From: Verrucomicrobiales bacterium
Lineage (GTDB): Bacteria > Verrucomicrobiota > Verrucomicrobiia > Limisphaerales > UBA11320
DNA: 64,000 nt
NCBI GenBank assembly: GCA_016793885.1
Contig: JAEUHE010000178.1
Location: 100,432 to 164,431 of the forward strand
Direction: 5' to 3'
The notes under the pieces were generated by a model that searched no databases, was not told the origin of the DNA, and saw nothing but the letters and a program-made list of their open reading frames with translations. Shown piece after piece: positions 44,996 to 53,708 of this stretch. Both the position numbers and the translations under genes were made by a program. Positions within the stretch are counted from its first letter, which is position 1, and every line of letters starts with the position of its first letter.

Positions 44996-46870
44996 ATGCC
45001 ATCGCGCCATCTTTTCACTCGGATCCGAGCGACGCTGACCTTGCTCATAATCAGTGGCTCTCTGCATCTCAGCGCCGCTTCGCGACCGAATCCCCTCCCC
45101 GAAAGCCTGCGTGCTAACCCAGGTGAGGTCGTGCGGGTGCTCGAAGGCGAAAGCAGCGAGGCTCTTCGGCTCAACCACCGCTGGGCTGGGAACCGCTGCC
45201 GCTGGACCTTGCGCAACACCGGAACCCACTCGGTGCACGTTCGGGAAGTGGTTCTCTTTGACCTGGCTCACGGGCTGAGCGGAAGCACCCCCGTGTATGG
45301 CGAAGGATTCCAGATGCTCTCCCAAACCGCCGGAACGCTGGCCAGCCCTCAGGACGTCGGCTCCTATACGGACCGGGGTCACTATCGACTCCCCGAGCCT
45401 GCCGGCTCGCGGACTGTGTATGGCATGATCATGGTGGCTCCGCCCGAGTTCGATCGCACGCTGGTAGCTTTTTCATCGTGCCGCCGTTTCAACGGCAAAT
45501 TCCACTTCAACGGACAACGCCTACAGGCCGTCCTGGAAACCGAGAACCTCGAGCTGGCCCCCGGCAAATCGTGGGAGCTGGAAGAATTAGTAGTCCTCTC
45601 TGGAGCCAAGCGCGACATGCTTTTCGATGGGCTCGCCTCAGCCATCTCGCGCAATCACGCGCGACTCAAGCACAACCCGGTGCCCACCGGATGGTGCTCC
45701 TGGTATTGCTTCGGGCCCCGGGTGACAGCGCAGAACATCGCCGACAATCTCGACTGGAGCGCCAAGAATCTGCCGGAGCTGCGCTACATCCAGATCGACG
45801 ACGGTTACCAACCCTGGATGGGAGACTGGCTGGATACTGGCAAAGCGTTTGGTGGAGATGTCCGCGGGGTCCTGCGACAAATCCGCGAACGCGGATTCGA
45901 GCCCGCGATCTGGGTGGCACCGTTTATCGCCAGCGAACAGTCGCGCCTCTTTCGAGAGCATCGAGATTGGTTCGTTAAGGATGATCACGGCCAGCCTCTG
46001 CGCTCGGATCGTGTCGGCTTTGGCGGCTGGCGCCTGGGCCCGTGGTATTCTCTGGATGGCACCCATCCGGAAGCGCAACGCTGGCTGGAAGACTTGTTCA
46101 GGACTCTGCGTCAGGAGTGGGGTTGCACCTATTTCAAGCTGGACGCCACTTATTGGGCGACCATCCCGGGGGGACATCGCCACGATCCGCATGCGACGCG
46201 GGTGGAAGCGTACCGACGCGGGATGGAAGCCATTCGTCGAGGCGCCGGGAAAAGCCTGATCATGGGCTGCAACCACCCCATCTGGCCCTCGCTCGGACTC
46301 ATCCACGCCTCCCGCAGTTCCCTCGATATCGAGAGAAACTGGGCGAGCTTCACAAGCATCGGACGAGAGAACTTGTTGAGAGGCTGGCAGAACGGGCGGC
46401 TGTGGTGGAACGATCCCGATTGCGTCGTGCTCCATGACGGAGGCTCGGCGGATGTCATGGACGCGGGCGGCAAGCCGACCACGACCGGCAAGGTCCCCGA
46501 TCATGAGTATCAATTCCATGCTACCTTGATCTACGCCACCGGAGGCATGCTGCTGAGCGGGGATGATCTCACCAAGATCACGCCCCGGCGGGCCGCCATG
46601 TTGAAGAAACTGGTTCCCCCAACAGGCGTCTGCGCGCGCTTCGATGACGACCGATTCGAAGTCGGGATCACTCAGCTCAACGATCGCCTGATGGTCTCCG
46701 TGTTCAACTGGGGTGATCAGCCCGTCCCGCGCACGTTCCAACTACCTAAACGGTCCCGGTTGACCGACTATTGGACCGGCGAAGATCTGGGCGTGCACGA
46801 AGGCGAATACCGCATCGCGTCGCTACCACCCCACTCCGCCCGTTTGCTGGTGGCGAAGCCAGTGAGGTAA
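44996..46870 (+). CDS. Secreted GH36-like alpha-galactosidase
   Basis: A 624-residue exported glycoside hydrolase. Signal peptide at ~1-28 (ATLTLLIISGSLHLSAAS). An N-terminal beta-sandwich (~30-215) precedes a TIM barrel with motifs of clan GH-D: PTGWCSWYCFG (~229), YIQIDDGYQPWMGDW (~262), GFEPAIWVAPFIA, and YFKLDATYW with Asp383 as the expected nucleophile. Asp444 in SSLDIERNW, 61 residues later, is in place of the general acid/base. A C-terminal beta domain follows. These enzymes release terminal alpha-galactose (or related sugars) from oligosaccharides. Motif agreement is good, but exact specificity (galactose or N-acetylgalactosamine) cannot be told. The gene lies alone between two repeat regions; the periplasmic location suggests a role in glycan use. 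Confidence 0.9.
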   Translation: MPSRHLFTRIRATLTLLIISGSLHLSAASRPNPLPESLRANPGEVVRVLEGESSEALRLNHRWAGNRCRWTLRNTGTHSVHVREVVLFDLAHGLSGSTPVYGEGFQMLSQTAGTLASPQDVGSYTDRGHYRLPEPAGSRTVYGMIMVAPPEFDRTLVAFSSCRRFNGKFHFNGQRLQAVLETENLELAPGKSWELEELVVLSGAKRDMLFDGLASAISRNHARLKHNPVPTGWCSWYCFGPRVTAQNIADNLDWSAKNLPELRYIQIDDGYQPWMGDWLDTGKAFGGDVRGVLRQIRERGFEPAIWVAPFIASEQSRLFREHRDWFVKDDHGQPLRSDRVGFGGWRLGPWYSLDGTHPEAQRWLEDLFRTLRQEWGCTYFKLDATYWATIPGGHRHDPHATRVEAYRRGMEAIRRGAGKSLIMGCNHPIWPSLGLIHASRSSLDIERNWASFTSIGRENLLRGWQNGRLWWNDPDCVVLHDGGSADVMDAGGKPTTTGKVPDHEYQFHATLIYATGGMLLSGDDLTKITPRRAAMLKKLVPPTGVCARFDDDRFEVGITQLNDRLMVSVFNWGDQPVPRTFQLPKRSRLTDYWTGEDLGVHEGEYRIASLPPHSARLLVAKPVR

Positions 46871-46918
46871 GAAGAGTCTTGATCGAACATCGATCCGATG
46901 AGGTTTATGGTTCTTTCG

Positions 46919-47022
46919 TCCGCCTGAAGCCGTGAACATTGGTCCACCGGCACGGGATCTAGCGTTTCCATGATCATCAAGGCCCGGGGGACGTATGGAG
47001 TTCCTGCTTTAGCAGGTTCCCC
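46919..47022. repeat. Hairpin-flanked dispersed repeat, copy 2 (family A)
   Basis: The core 46936-46992, including TAGCGTTTCCATGATCA, matches 1120-1175. The right border GTATGGAGTTCC is followed by the hairpin CCTGC/GCAGG (47003-47016), equivalent to the border hairpins of copy 1 with compensatory changes in the stem. The left border is more degenerate. Confidence 0.7.
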
Positions 47023-47133
47023 TCCCCGTTTCGCGACTACCGACCACGCCCACCCATAGCTGATCATCGCTCCATCGCCACCCCATCGTTTTCCTGTCAC
47101 ACTCGGCCCGGGTCGGACATGACCTAGGTAGAT

Positions 47134-49191
47134 ATGAGTGAAATCGAAGACGATCAGACACTGCTGAGGCGCTACGCGGACACCGGATGCGAACAGGCTT
47201 TCGCGGAACTCGTTGCCCGCCACGTTCATCACGTGTACTCCGTCGCCCGACGTGAAACCCCCGATGCTCACCTGGCCGAAGAGCTGACTCAGACAGCCTT
47301 CATCCTGCTGGCTCGCAAGGCCAAGCATCTCCCCGCCGAAACCATCCTCTCCGGCTGGCTATTCCAAACGGTGCGCTTCGCCGCCAAAAACGCGCGCCGG
47401 AGCGCCAACCGTCGACTACTGCACGAACAGGAGATCGCCCACATGTCCTCCCTGCCCTCCGAAAGCCACGACGCCGCGCTCTGGAACCAGATCTCGCCGG
47501 AGCTCAACGACATGCTCGCCAGCCTGAGCCAGGCGGATCGCGATGCGATCACGCTGCGATTCTTCGAGCAAAAGACCCATCAAGAAGTGGCCAACATCCT
47601 GCACACCACGGAGGTCGCGGCTCGAAAGCGCCTTTCCCGGGCGCTGGACAAGCTCCGAACGCTGCTGACGAAGCGCGGCATCACCGTCTCATCCGCAACG
47701 CTGGCTACCCTGCTCCTCTCCCACTCGGTGGAAGCCGCACCCGCGAGCTTGGCCACCTCCGTGGCGGCTGCGGCCGCGAGCGGCACAGCCAGCATAGGCT
47801 TACCTCCCCTCGTCACCTCCACCCTCCAAGCCATGGCCCTGGCCAAGCTCAAGATGTCCCTGAGTCTGGGCGCGCTGCTTCTCCTCACCCTAGGGGCCTC
47901 GGTGGCGATTTTGGCTCCAAAAAACCCCGGCTCAGCGGTCAGCGGCGTTCTATCGGACGGCTCCATCCTTCGAATCATGGACGTGGAGTTCGCGGATCAC
48001 GTCACGTTCCGGTACGCCCGCCCACTTCGATTCCGCGATCGCCTCCTACTGCATTTGCTTCCGAAATCCTGGAGCAGCCAGTTGGTTTCCTCGAGGGAGT
48101 CTGGATCGATCAGCATGAGCACGAAAAACGGCAAGGATGCGCTGTTCCTCGCGGCGGCGCGCGAAAACATCCCCGAAGACTCCAAAATCCACCTGGGCCG
48201 CCTGGTGGTGACGAGCGACGACGGCTCCACGTTCGATGGGATGTTCAATTCGGGAACCATGGGCTTCGACCGCGCGCAGATGACGGCGTGGCACCTCGAC
48301 GCGTTTCCCAGGCGAGGAGGCCGTCTTCGGCTGGGCTTCCTTTACGAGAATGCTCAAGGAGCCTGGCAGTTGGCCACCGAGCTCAGCATCACGAATCCGG
48401 TGACAGGCCCTTTTGCTGAATGGGTGCCCGAATCCCTACCGATCCTGCGCACCAACGCCGATCTGAGCCTGCGGCTGACCAGCTTTGCAACAAACGCCCA
48501 AGGCGTTCTCAATCCCGCCACGTCGACGCCGAAATGGAGCGCGTTCCCCACCACCCAATGGGTCCTCGACGCTCAGCGACTCTCCGGGTCAGGCATGCCG
48601 TGGGCCATACGCAGCGTGGAGATTTCCGACGCCACGGGGAACGAGTGGTCTCCCATGGAACTGGCGACTTGGAGTGAACCGAACGGCCCGGCGGGTGCCC
48701 GTTTGCATGCCGCGATGATCGGAGCTCTTTGGAGTTCGGAACCTGCCTGGCAGCTGCGCTTCGAGCTCTCGCGAACCAACGATTACGCCCCTGCCGAACT
48801 CATCGTTTGGAAAGGTTTTCAAATACCCCGTCCAGAACAGGTGATAAAACTGAGCGATACTCGCGGCCTCGGAGACAATGCATTGAGCCTCAAGACGCTT
48901 TCGGGTTTGAACGCGGAGCTCCCCGAGCCGTTTCGCTGGCTGGTCGACAAATCGAAGATGAATCTCGCGGTGGACCTGCGTGAAACCGCCGATGACCATC
49001 GGCTAACGCTGGTGCGCATTTCCGATGACCAGGACCGCACGATCCACTTCCACGACCCGCGTCCTCCTTATCCCCAGCGCCAGTTCGTCTTCTCCTTCTC
49101 TCCGGAGACTGGCGCCAGGACGCTCAACTTCCAATTCGCCTGGCACCGAAGCCGCTTCGTGGAGTTTCGGGCCAAACCCGCGAACCGCTAG
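47134..49191 (+). CDS. ECF sigma factor fused to a membrane helix and extracytoplasmic domain
   Basis: A 685-residue chimera. Residues ~16-85 are sigma region 2 (FAELVARHVHHVYSVARRE, LAEELTQTAFILLARKA, SGWLFQTVRFAAKN) and ~125-185 region 4 (LSQADRDAITLRFFEQKTHQ, then a helix-turn-helix EVANILHTTEVAARKRLSRA). An Ala/Ser-rich linker leads to one membrane helix (MSLSLGALLLLTLGASVAIL, ~240-260). The remaining ~420 residues are predicted to lie outside the membrane and are beta-rich, with no family I recognise. Related ECF factors with C-terminal membrane anchors are known in Verrucomicrobiota and Acidobacteria; the sensor and sigma parts would be one polypeptide, replacing a separate anti-sigma factor. 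Release might need proteolysis. The frame is continuous, so this is not a fusion by sequence error as far as I can see. Confidence 0.9.
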   Translation: MSEIEDDQTLLRRYADTGCEQAFAELVARHVHHVYSVARRETPDAHLAEELTQTAFILLARKAKHLPAETILSGWLFQTVRFAAKNARRSANRRLLHEQEIAHMSSLPSESHDAALWNQISPELNDMLASLSQADRDAITLRFFEQKTHQEVANILHTTEVAARKRLSRALDKLRTLLTKRGITVSSATLATLLLSHSVEAAPASLATSVAAAAASGTASIGLPPLVTSTLQAMALAKLKMSLSLGALLLLTLGASVAILAPKNPGSAVSGVLSDGSILRIMDVEFADHVTFRYARPLRFRDRLLLHLLPKSWSSQLVSSRESGSISMSTKNGKDALFLAAARENIPEDSKIHLGRLVVTSDDGSTFDGMFNSGTMGFDRAQMTAWHLDAFPRRGGRLRLGFLYENAQGAWQLATELSITNPVTGPFAEWVPESLPILRTNADLSLRLTSFATNAQGVLNPATSTPKWSAFPTTQWVLDAQRLSGSGMPWAIRSVEISDATGNEWSPMELATWSEPNGPAGARLHAAMIGALWSSEPAWQLRFELSRTNDYAPAELIVWKGFQIPRPEQVIKLSDTRGLGDNALSLKTLSGLNAELPEPFRWLVDKSKMNLAVDLRETADDHRLTLVRISDDQDRTIHFHDPRPPYPQRQFVFSFSPETGARTLNFQFAWHRSRFVEFRAKPANR

Positions 49192-49681
49192 GCTGATCTG
49201 GAAGGGACGGCTCGCAGCGCACTGGCACGAACGTAATCTCCACCGCTGGCCTGCCACGAGGCCAGCTCAGCCGCGCGCAGCTCTCGAAGATACCGGCGGC
49301 GCGAAGCGTCCAAAGCAGGCAGCGAAGTAGGAAGGACAATCCGGATCCGTGGACGACGGCACGCCGCCAGAACCGAGAATGCATTGGACACAACACCAGG
49401 AATCACGGTCGGTGCGGGAATCGTCCCAGCAGCAGTCAACGTTTTCATATTCAAAGTCACTTAGGAACGGCAGTGAGCGCACTTGACGTCTTCGGCCTTC
49501 TTGCGAAAATGTCCACACTGATGGCATCCGCAGCGATCCGTAACGCTCTCACAACTTCCGTCGCCGGCACTCCGAGGACCCTTGCTTGGGTTCACCGGGT
49601 GGCGATCGGGTTCGCCGTCACACGCCCAGCTATAGCCGCGCTGACCGCGCGCCACAATACACCCAAAGGAGTAGTGTCGAC
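49192..49681. other. Intergenic region with doubtful small minus-strand frames
   Basis: 490 bases between the membrane sigma factor and the histidine kinase. Two small minus-strand frames abut (49461-49655 and 49188-49460); only the first shows any family-like feature (paired cysteines). A good Shine-Dalgarno site (AAAGGAG at 49665-49671) near the right end belongs to the kinase gene. Confidence 0.4.
49461..49655 (-). CDS. Possible small zinc-ribbon-like protein
   Basis: A 64-codon frame starting at a GTG. Its C-terminal third has cysteine pairs spaced as in zinc ribbons (CGCHQCGHFRKK and VKCAHC). There is no Shine-Dalgarno site before the GTG and the first 35 residues look random, so only the cysteine pattern supports it. 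It may be spurious. Confidence 0.22.
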   Translation of the reverse strand: MARGQRGYSWACDGEPDRHPVNPSKGPRSAGDGSCESVTDRCGCHQCGHFRKKAEDVKCAHCRS

Positions 49682-52597
49682 GTGAGCCTTCCGGATCAGA
49701 GTGAACAGATGTTCCGGCTCCTGTTTGAACGCAGCGGCGACGCGATCTTCCTGTACGATCCGCGGCAGAAGGTGTTCACCGATTGCAACCAGGCTGCGGT
49801 CGAGCTGATGCGCAGCCCGGACAAGCAACGGCTTTTGATGACCCACCCGGCCGAACTGTCCGCGCCCACCCAACCGGATGGGAAGGATGCCTGGGGGAAA
49901 GCCGCCGCGATGCATCACGAGGTCCTGCGGCGAGGCAACCATTCGTTTGAATGGATGGCACGCCGCATGGACGGAAGCCCCATTCTGCTCGACGTCATGC
50001 TGACGGCGATCCAAACCGGCGAAAAGCCCTTGGTGGCCACCGTCTGCCGGGACATCTCGGACCGGCTGCGCAATCTGGAGATTCTTCGCCAGCGGGTGCT
50101 GTACCGGATCTCCGAGTCTGCTCACCTGGCCAAGGAACCCGAGGATCTCTACCCCCGAATCCATGAGGCCGTGGCGGAACTTATGCCGGCGCGCAACTTC
50201 TACCTTTTGCTCCCGGAGCCCGGCAGCCAAAAGCACGCCTTCGCCTACCACGTCGACGAGATGGATGCGCGTCCTGCGCCGTATGTGGTGGACCGTGGCA
50301 TGAACGGTTATGTGCTGCGCACCGGCCTGCCACTTCTGGCGCGGCGCAGCGAGATGGAAAAGAAGCGGCCACCGGGTGTCACCGAGGATCAATCAACGTG
50401 GTATCTGGCCTTCGGCCACGTGGCGGCTGTGTGGCTGGGAATCCCTCTCACCATCGGGAACAAGACGATCGGAGTCATGGCCATTCAGGATTACCAGGAT
50501 GAGCACGCCTATGGTGAGGAAGAGAAGCGCCTCCTGACGTTCGTGGCCGAACAGATCACCCAGGCGATCGAGCGCAAGAGAACGCAACAGGCCCTGCGGG
50601 ACTCGGAGCTGAAACATCGGACGCTTTTCGAACTTTCCAGCCAAGGGGTCATGCTCCAGGACGACAAGGCGTTCTTCGATGTGAACCCCGCTGCCGTCCG
50701 CATGCTGGGGTACACCAGCGAGAAGGAGCTCATCGGACACCATCCGGCGGAGTTCGCTCCCCCGCTGCAGCCGGATGGCCAAACTTCCTCGGCCGCGGCC
50801 GAGCGGCACATCGGGGATTGCCTCCGACAGGGAAGCACCCGCTTCGAGTGGCTTACCATCGGGGCGAACGGGCGCCGCATCATGCTGGACGTGCTCCTCA
50901 CCGCCATGGATCTCGGTGGTCGGAAGATGATCCAGGCGATGGTGAACGACATCACCGAGCGCAAGCGTCGGGAGCAGATTGAACGCACCATCTACCGGAT
51001 CTCAGAGGCCGTGAACACGGTGGACGATCTGGAGAGCCTGTACGTGGAGATCCATGCTGCGGTCGCCCGGATGATTGGAGCGCGCAACTTCTACATCGCC
51101 TTGCACGAGCCGGAAACGGGTCTGCACCACTTCGTTTACCATCGCGATGAGAAAGACCCCCCTCCCCCGCCTCGCCATCTTGGCCGGGGCCTGACCGGGT
51201 ATGTCTTTCGGACCGGAAAACCTCTGCTGGTCACACGCGAGCAAATGTTGAACCCGCCCAAGCCCAGCGAGTGGCAGGTGGAACACGGAAGTGTGTCGGC
51301 TGTCTGGCTCGGGGTCCCGTTGGTAATCCGGGGCCAAACCATCGGAGTCATGGTGGTTCAGGACTTTCACAATCCCGACGCCTACGGAGAGGAGCAACAG
51401 CGGCTGCTGACCTTCGTTGCCGAACAAACCGCCCTGGCGATCGAGCGAAAACGTTCAGAAAGCCGCCTGCGGGAAAGCGCGGCGCGGTTGAGCGAGAGTC
51501 AGGCGCGCTTCAGCACGGCCTTCCGAACCAGCCCTGCCCTGATGGCCATTCTCGACCTGACCAACGGCCAGTTTGTGGAAGCCAACGATGCCTTTGTCCA
51601 CTGGTTAGGGGTGAGCCATCCAATGATTGTCGGGCGCACCTCACTGGATCTCGGGCTCTGGCCCAATCCGGCGGAGCGGGAGCAGGTCTGGTCGGAACTA
51701 AGGTCCAAGCGATCTCTCCGCGACCGGGAAATACAGCTCTGCAATCGACACGGTTCCTGCTGCACGATGCTCCTCTCCATGGACATCATCCAGGTCCAGG
51801 AAAAGGAGCATATCCTGGTGGTGCTACTCGACATTACCCAACGGAAGCAGGCCGAGGAAGAACTGCGCCGGATGCTCGCCCGCGAGCAGGAGCTAGGACT
51901 GCTGAGAAGCAATTTCGTGTCGATGGTGTCCCACGAATTCCGAACGCCCCTGGGGGTCATTCAGTCTTCAGCCGAAATCCTGTCTGACTATTTCCCCCGC
52001 CTCTCGCCGGAACAGCGGCAGGAGCATCTCTGTTCGATTGTCAAAAGCACCGGCCGGATGGCCGGAATGATGGAGGAGGTTTTGCTGATCGGCCAACTCG
52101 ACTCCGGGCGCTTGGAGTTCAAACCCGGAGCCTTGGACCTAGGCGCTTTTGTGAGGCACCTGGTGGATGAACTGCACTCCGCCACTCACCGTCGCTGCCC
52201 CATCGAGCCTACTCTGCATCAGATCCCGCCGAGCGTCGAGGCGGACGAGAGCCTGCTGCGACACATCCTCACCAATCTGATCACCAATGCCGTCAAATAC
52301 TCACGCGGCGGAGAGCCGGTGCTGCTGGAACTGCGATGCGATGCCGACGAACTCACGATCCGGGTCAAGGATCACGGCATAGGTATTCCTGAACCCGACC
52401 TGGAATGGATCTTCCAAGCCTTCCACCGAGGGCAGAACGTTGGGGACCGACCGGGAACAGGATTGGGACTGGTCATCGTCAAACGTGCCGTAGATCTGCA
52501 TCGGGGGACGATTCACATTCAGAGCGCCGTCGGAGAAGGAACCAATGTCACGGTGACCCTTCCGATTTCAACGTCTGCAATCAGCCAAACTGACTAA
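49682..52597 (+). CDS. Soluble PAS-GAF-PAS-GAF-PAS sensor histidine kinase
   Basis: A 972-residue cytoplasmic kinase. The open frame extends upstream to 49586, but the GTG at 49682 is preferred: it has the strong site AAAGGAG ten bases before it, and the upstream codons read as unordered Arg/Pro-rich sequence. Domains, approximately: PAS 1-125, GAF 130-295, PAS 300-430, GAF 432-590, PAS 600-730, HisKA with His751 in SMVSHEFRTPLGV, and a HATPase (~858-960) with N-box LTNLITNAVKYS, G1 DHGIGIP and G2 GTGLGLVIVK. No membrane segment is visible, so the signal is internal (small ligand, redox or cofactor). The first two PAS-GAF units are clearly duplicated. The partner regulator starts 12 bases after the stop. 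Confidence 0.95.
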   Translation: MSLPDQSEQMFRLLFERSGDAIFLYDPRQKVFTDCNQAAVELMRSPDKQRLLMTHPAELSAPTQPDGKDAWGKAAAMHHEVLRRGNHSFEWMARRMDGSPILLDVMLTAIQTGEKPLVATVCRDISDRLRNLEILRQRVLYRISESAHLAKEPEDLYPRIHEAVAELMPARNFYLLLPEPGSQKHAFAYHVDEMDARPAPYVVDRGMNGYVLRTGLPLLARRSEMEKKRPPGVTEDQSTWYLAFGHVAAVWLGIPLTIGNKTIGVMAIQDYQDEHAYGEEEKRLLTFVAEQITQAIERKRTQQALRDSELKHRTLFELSSQGVMLQDDKAFFDVNPAAVRMLGYTSEKELIGHHPAEFAPPLQPDGQTSSAAAERHIGDCLRQGSTRFEWLTIGANGRRIMLDVLLTAMDLGGRKMIQAMVNDITERKRREQIERTIYRISEAVNTVDDLESLYVEIHAAVARMIGARNFYIALHEPETGLHHFVYHRDEKDPPPPPRHLGRGLTGYVFRTGKPLLVTREQMLNPPKPSEWQVEHGSVSAVWLGVPLVIRGQTIGVMVVQDFHNPDAYGEEQQRLLTFVAEQTALAIERKRSESRLRESAARLSESQARFSTAFRTSPALMAILDLTNGQFVEANDAFVHWLGVSHPMIVGRTSLDLGLWPNPAEREQVWSELRSKRSLRDREIQLCNRHGSCCTMLLSMDIIQVQEKEHILVVLLDITQRKQAEEELRRMLAREQELGLLRSNFVSMVSHEFRTPLGVIQSSAEILSDYFPRLSPEQRQEHLCSIVKSTGRMAGMMEEVLLIGQLDSGRLEFKPGALDLGAFVRHLVDELHSATHRRCPIEPTLHQIPPSVEADESLLRHILTNLITNAVKYSRGGEPVLLELRCDADELTIRVKDHGIGIPEPDLEWIFQAFHRGQNVGDRPGTGLGLVIVKRAVDLHRGTIHIQSAVGEGTNVTVTLPISTSAISQTD

Positions 52598-52609
52598 CCA
52601 CCATCGACC

Positions 52610-53263
52610 ATGCAAAAGATTCTTGTCATCGAGGATGAACCAGAGATGCGCCGGAACCTGGCCATGATCCTGCGTCTGGAACAATTTCAACCGCTCGAGG
52701 CCGCCGACGGAGCAGCGGGCCTGGAACTGGCCCGACGTGAGAAGCCGGATCTGGTATTGTGCGATGTCATGATGCCGGTGCTGGATGGTTACGGTGTGAT
52801 CTCCGGCCTCCGGGCGGATCCGAACACTTCGAAAATTCCCTTTATCTTCCTGACCGCCAAAGGGGAAAAGCCAGACATCCGCTCCGGCATGAACATGGGA
52901 GCCGATGACTATCTCACGAAGCCGGTGCGCAAGGCGGACCTTCTGGGTGCCATTCGGTCGCGGTTAGCGCGTCACCAACAGCAATCGGTGCCCGAGTTTA
53001 ATCCCAACTTCGACTCGGCAGTCCCGCTCGAGCGTGAATTGGGGCTGACACCTCGAGTCGCGGAGGTCTTGCTCTGGCTGTGTCAGGGCAAGACCAACTC
53101 CGACATCGCAACCATCCTGGGAAACAGTGAAGCCACCGTCAAAAAGCATGTTCTGGAGATCTTTGGAAAACTGGGCGTCGAAACCCGGACGGCCGCTGGG
53201 CTGCGAGCCCTGGAAGTGCTAAGTTCGCCCGCCGCCAAGAACTCCAACGGCTCATCTGACTAG
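52610..53263 (+). CDS. Two-component response regulator with LuxR-type HTH
   Basis: A 217-residue regulator. The receiver domain (1-120) has the acidic pocket Glu8/Asp9/Glu10 (VIEDEPEMRR), the phosphoacceptor Asp52 in LVLCDVMMPVLDG, Thr82 and Lys104 (DDYLTKPVRK), so all switch residues are intact. A linker (~120-140) leads to a GerE/LuxR helix-turn-helix (~143-205; LTPRVAEVLLWLCQGKTNSD, ATVKKHVLEIFGKLGV). It is encoded 12 bases after the histidine kinase and is its evident partner. Phosphorylation should drive DNA binding; targets are unknown. The stop codon is part of a 20-mer repeated near 55810-55829. Confidence 0.95.
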   Translation: MQKILVIEDEPEMRRNLAMILRLEQFQPLEAADGAAGLELARREKPDLVLCDVMMPVLDGYGVISGLRADPNTSKIPFIFLTAKGEKPDIRSGMNMGADDYLTKPVRKADLLGAIRSRLARHQQQSVPEFNPNFDSAVPLERELGLTPRVAEVLLWLCQGKTNSDIATILGNSEATVKKHVLEIFGKLGVETRTAAGLRALEVLSSPAAKNSNGSSD

Positions 53264-53277
53264 CAGACTGTCGGACT
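53258..53277 (+). repeat. Post-stop 20-mer repeat, copy 1
   Basis: GACTAGCAGACTGTCGGACT spans the last codon and stop of the response regulator. It matches the inverse of 55810-55829 at 19 of 20 positions. Confidence 0.7.
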
Positions 53278-53708
53278 CACCCCCATTGGTGGTGTCTCGG
53301 GCTGTGTGGCTTGTTTGTGCTGAGGTCGTCGGCTGAGTTCCTGGATCCGCGGGCCGAGAACCCGCAGGGTTCAAAGAAATTAGCCGGGACGTGGAGCGCA
53401 GCGACACCCCCGGTCGGTTGGTCCCTTATTTACAGCACCCTGAAAGGCGTGCCACCAGTCGGCGAGTGGACCGACCAACGCATCAGGATCCTTGAATACG
53501 GTGGTACCAGCCTCAGAAGCCGGTGGCATCGCTCCACGGTGCTCCGTAACTTTTAACGATTCCGTGGATACTAGCACCCACGACTATTCTCTTAGACCCC
53601 TACGGGTTCGCACCCTGCCGCCAAGGTGAGAAACGTCAGTATCGCCCGACTTGTCTATTCCGCGTTTTTGAAGGTAAGCATGAGACAGATCTACCGCACT
53701 CCATAGGC
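53264..53708. other. Intergenic region carrying repeat family B
   Basis: 445 bases between convergent genes with no credible gene. A near-full copy of repeat family B occupies about 53355-53615; the rest shows nothing I can name. Confidence 0.6.
53355..53615. repeat. Repeat family B, copy 1
   Basis: In order: CAGGGTTCAAAGAAATTAGC, GCAGCGACACCCCCGG, CAGCACCCTGAAAGGCGTG, a GTCGGCGA segment, GCCGGTGGCATCGCT and GCTCCGTAACTTTTAAC. The same order appears, inverted, at 58757-59000. The ends are GGGTTC-type inverted repeats. Confidence 0.75.

Noticed and set aside
49586..49681. N-terminal extension of the histidine kinase
   Set aside because: The GTG at 49682 has a strong AAAGGAG site at the right distance, and the extension reads as unordered Arg/Pro-rich sequence.
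53380..53577. Small frames inside repeat family B
   Set aside because: Similar peptides appear in the other copies only because the DNA repeat is copied; no start signal, and all three copies lie between genes.
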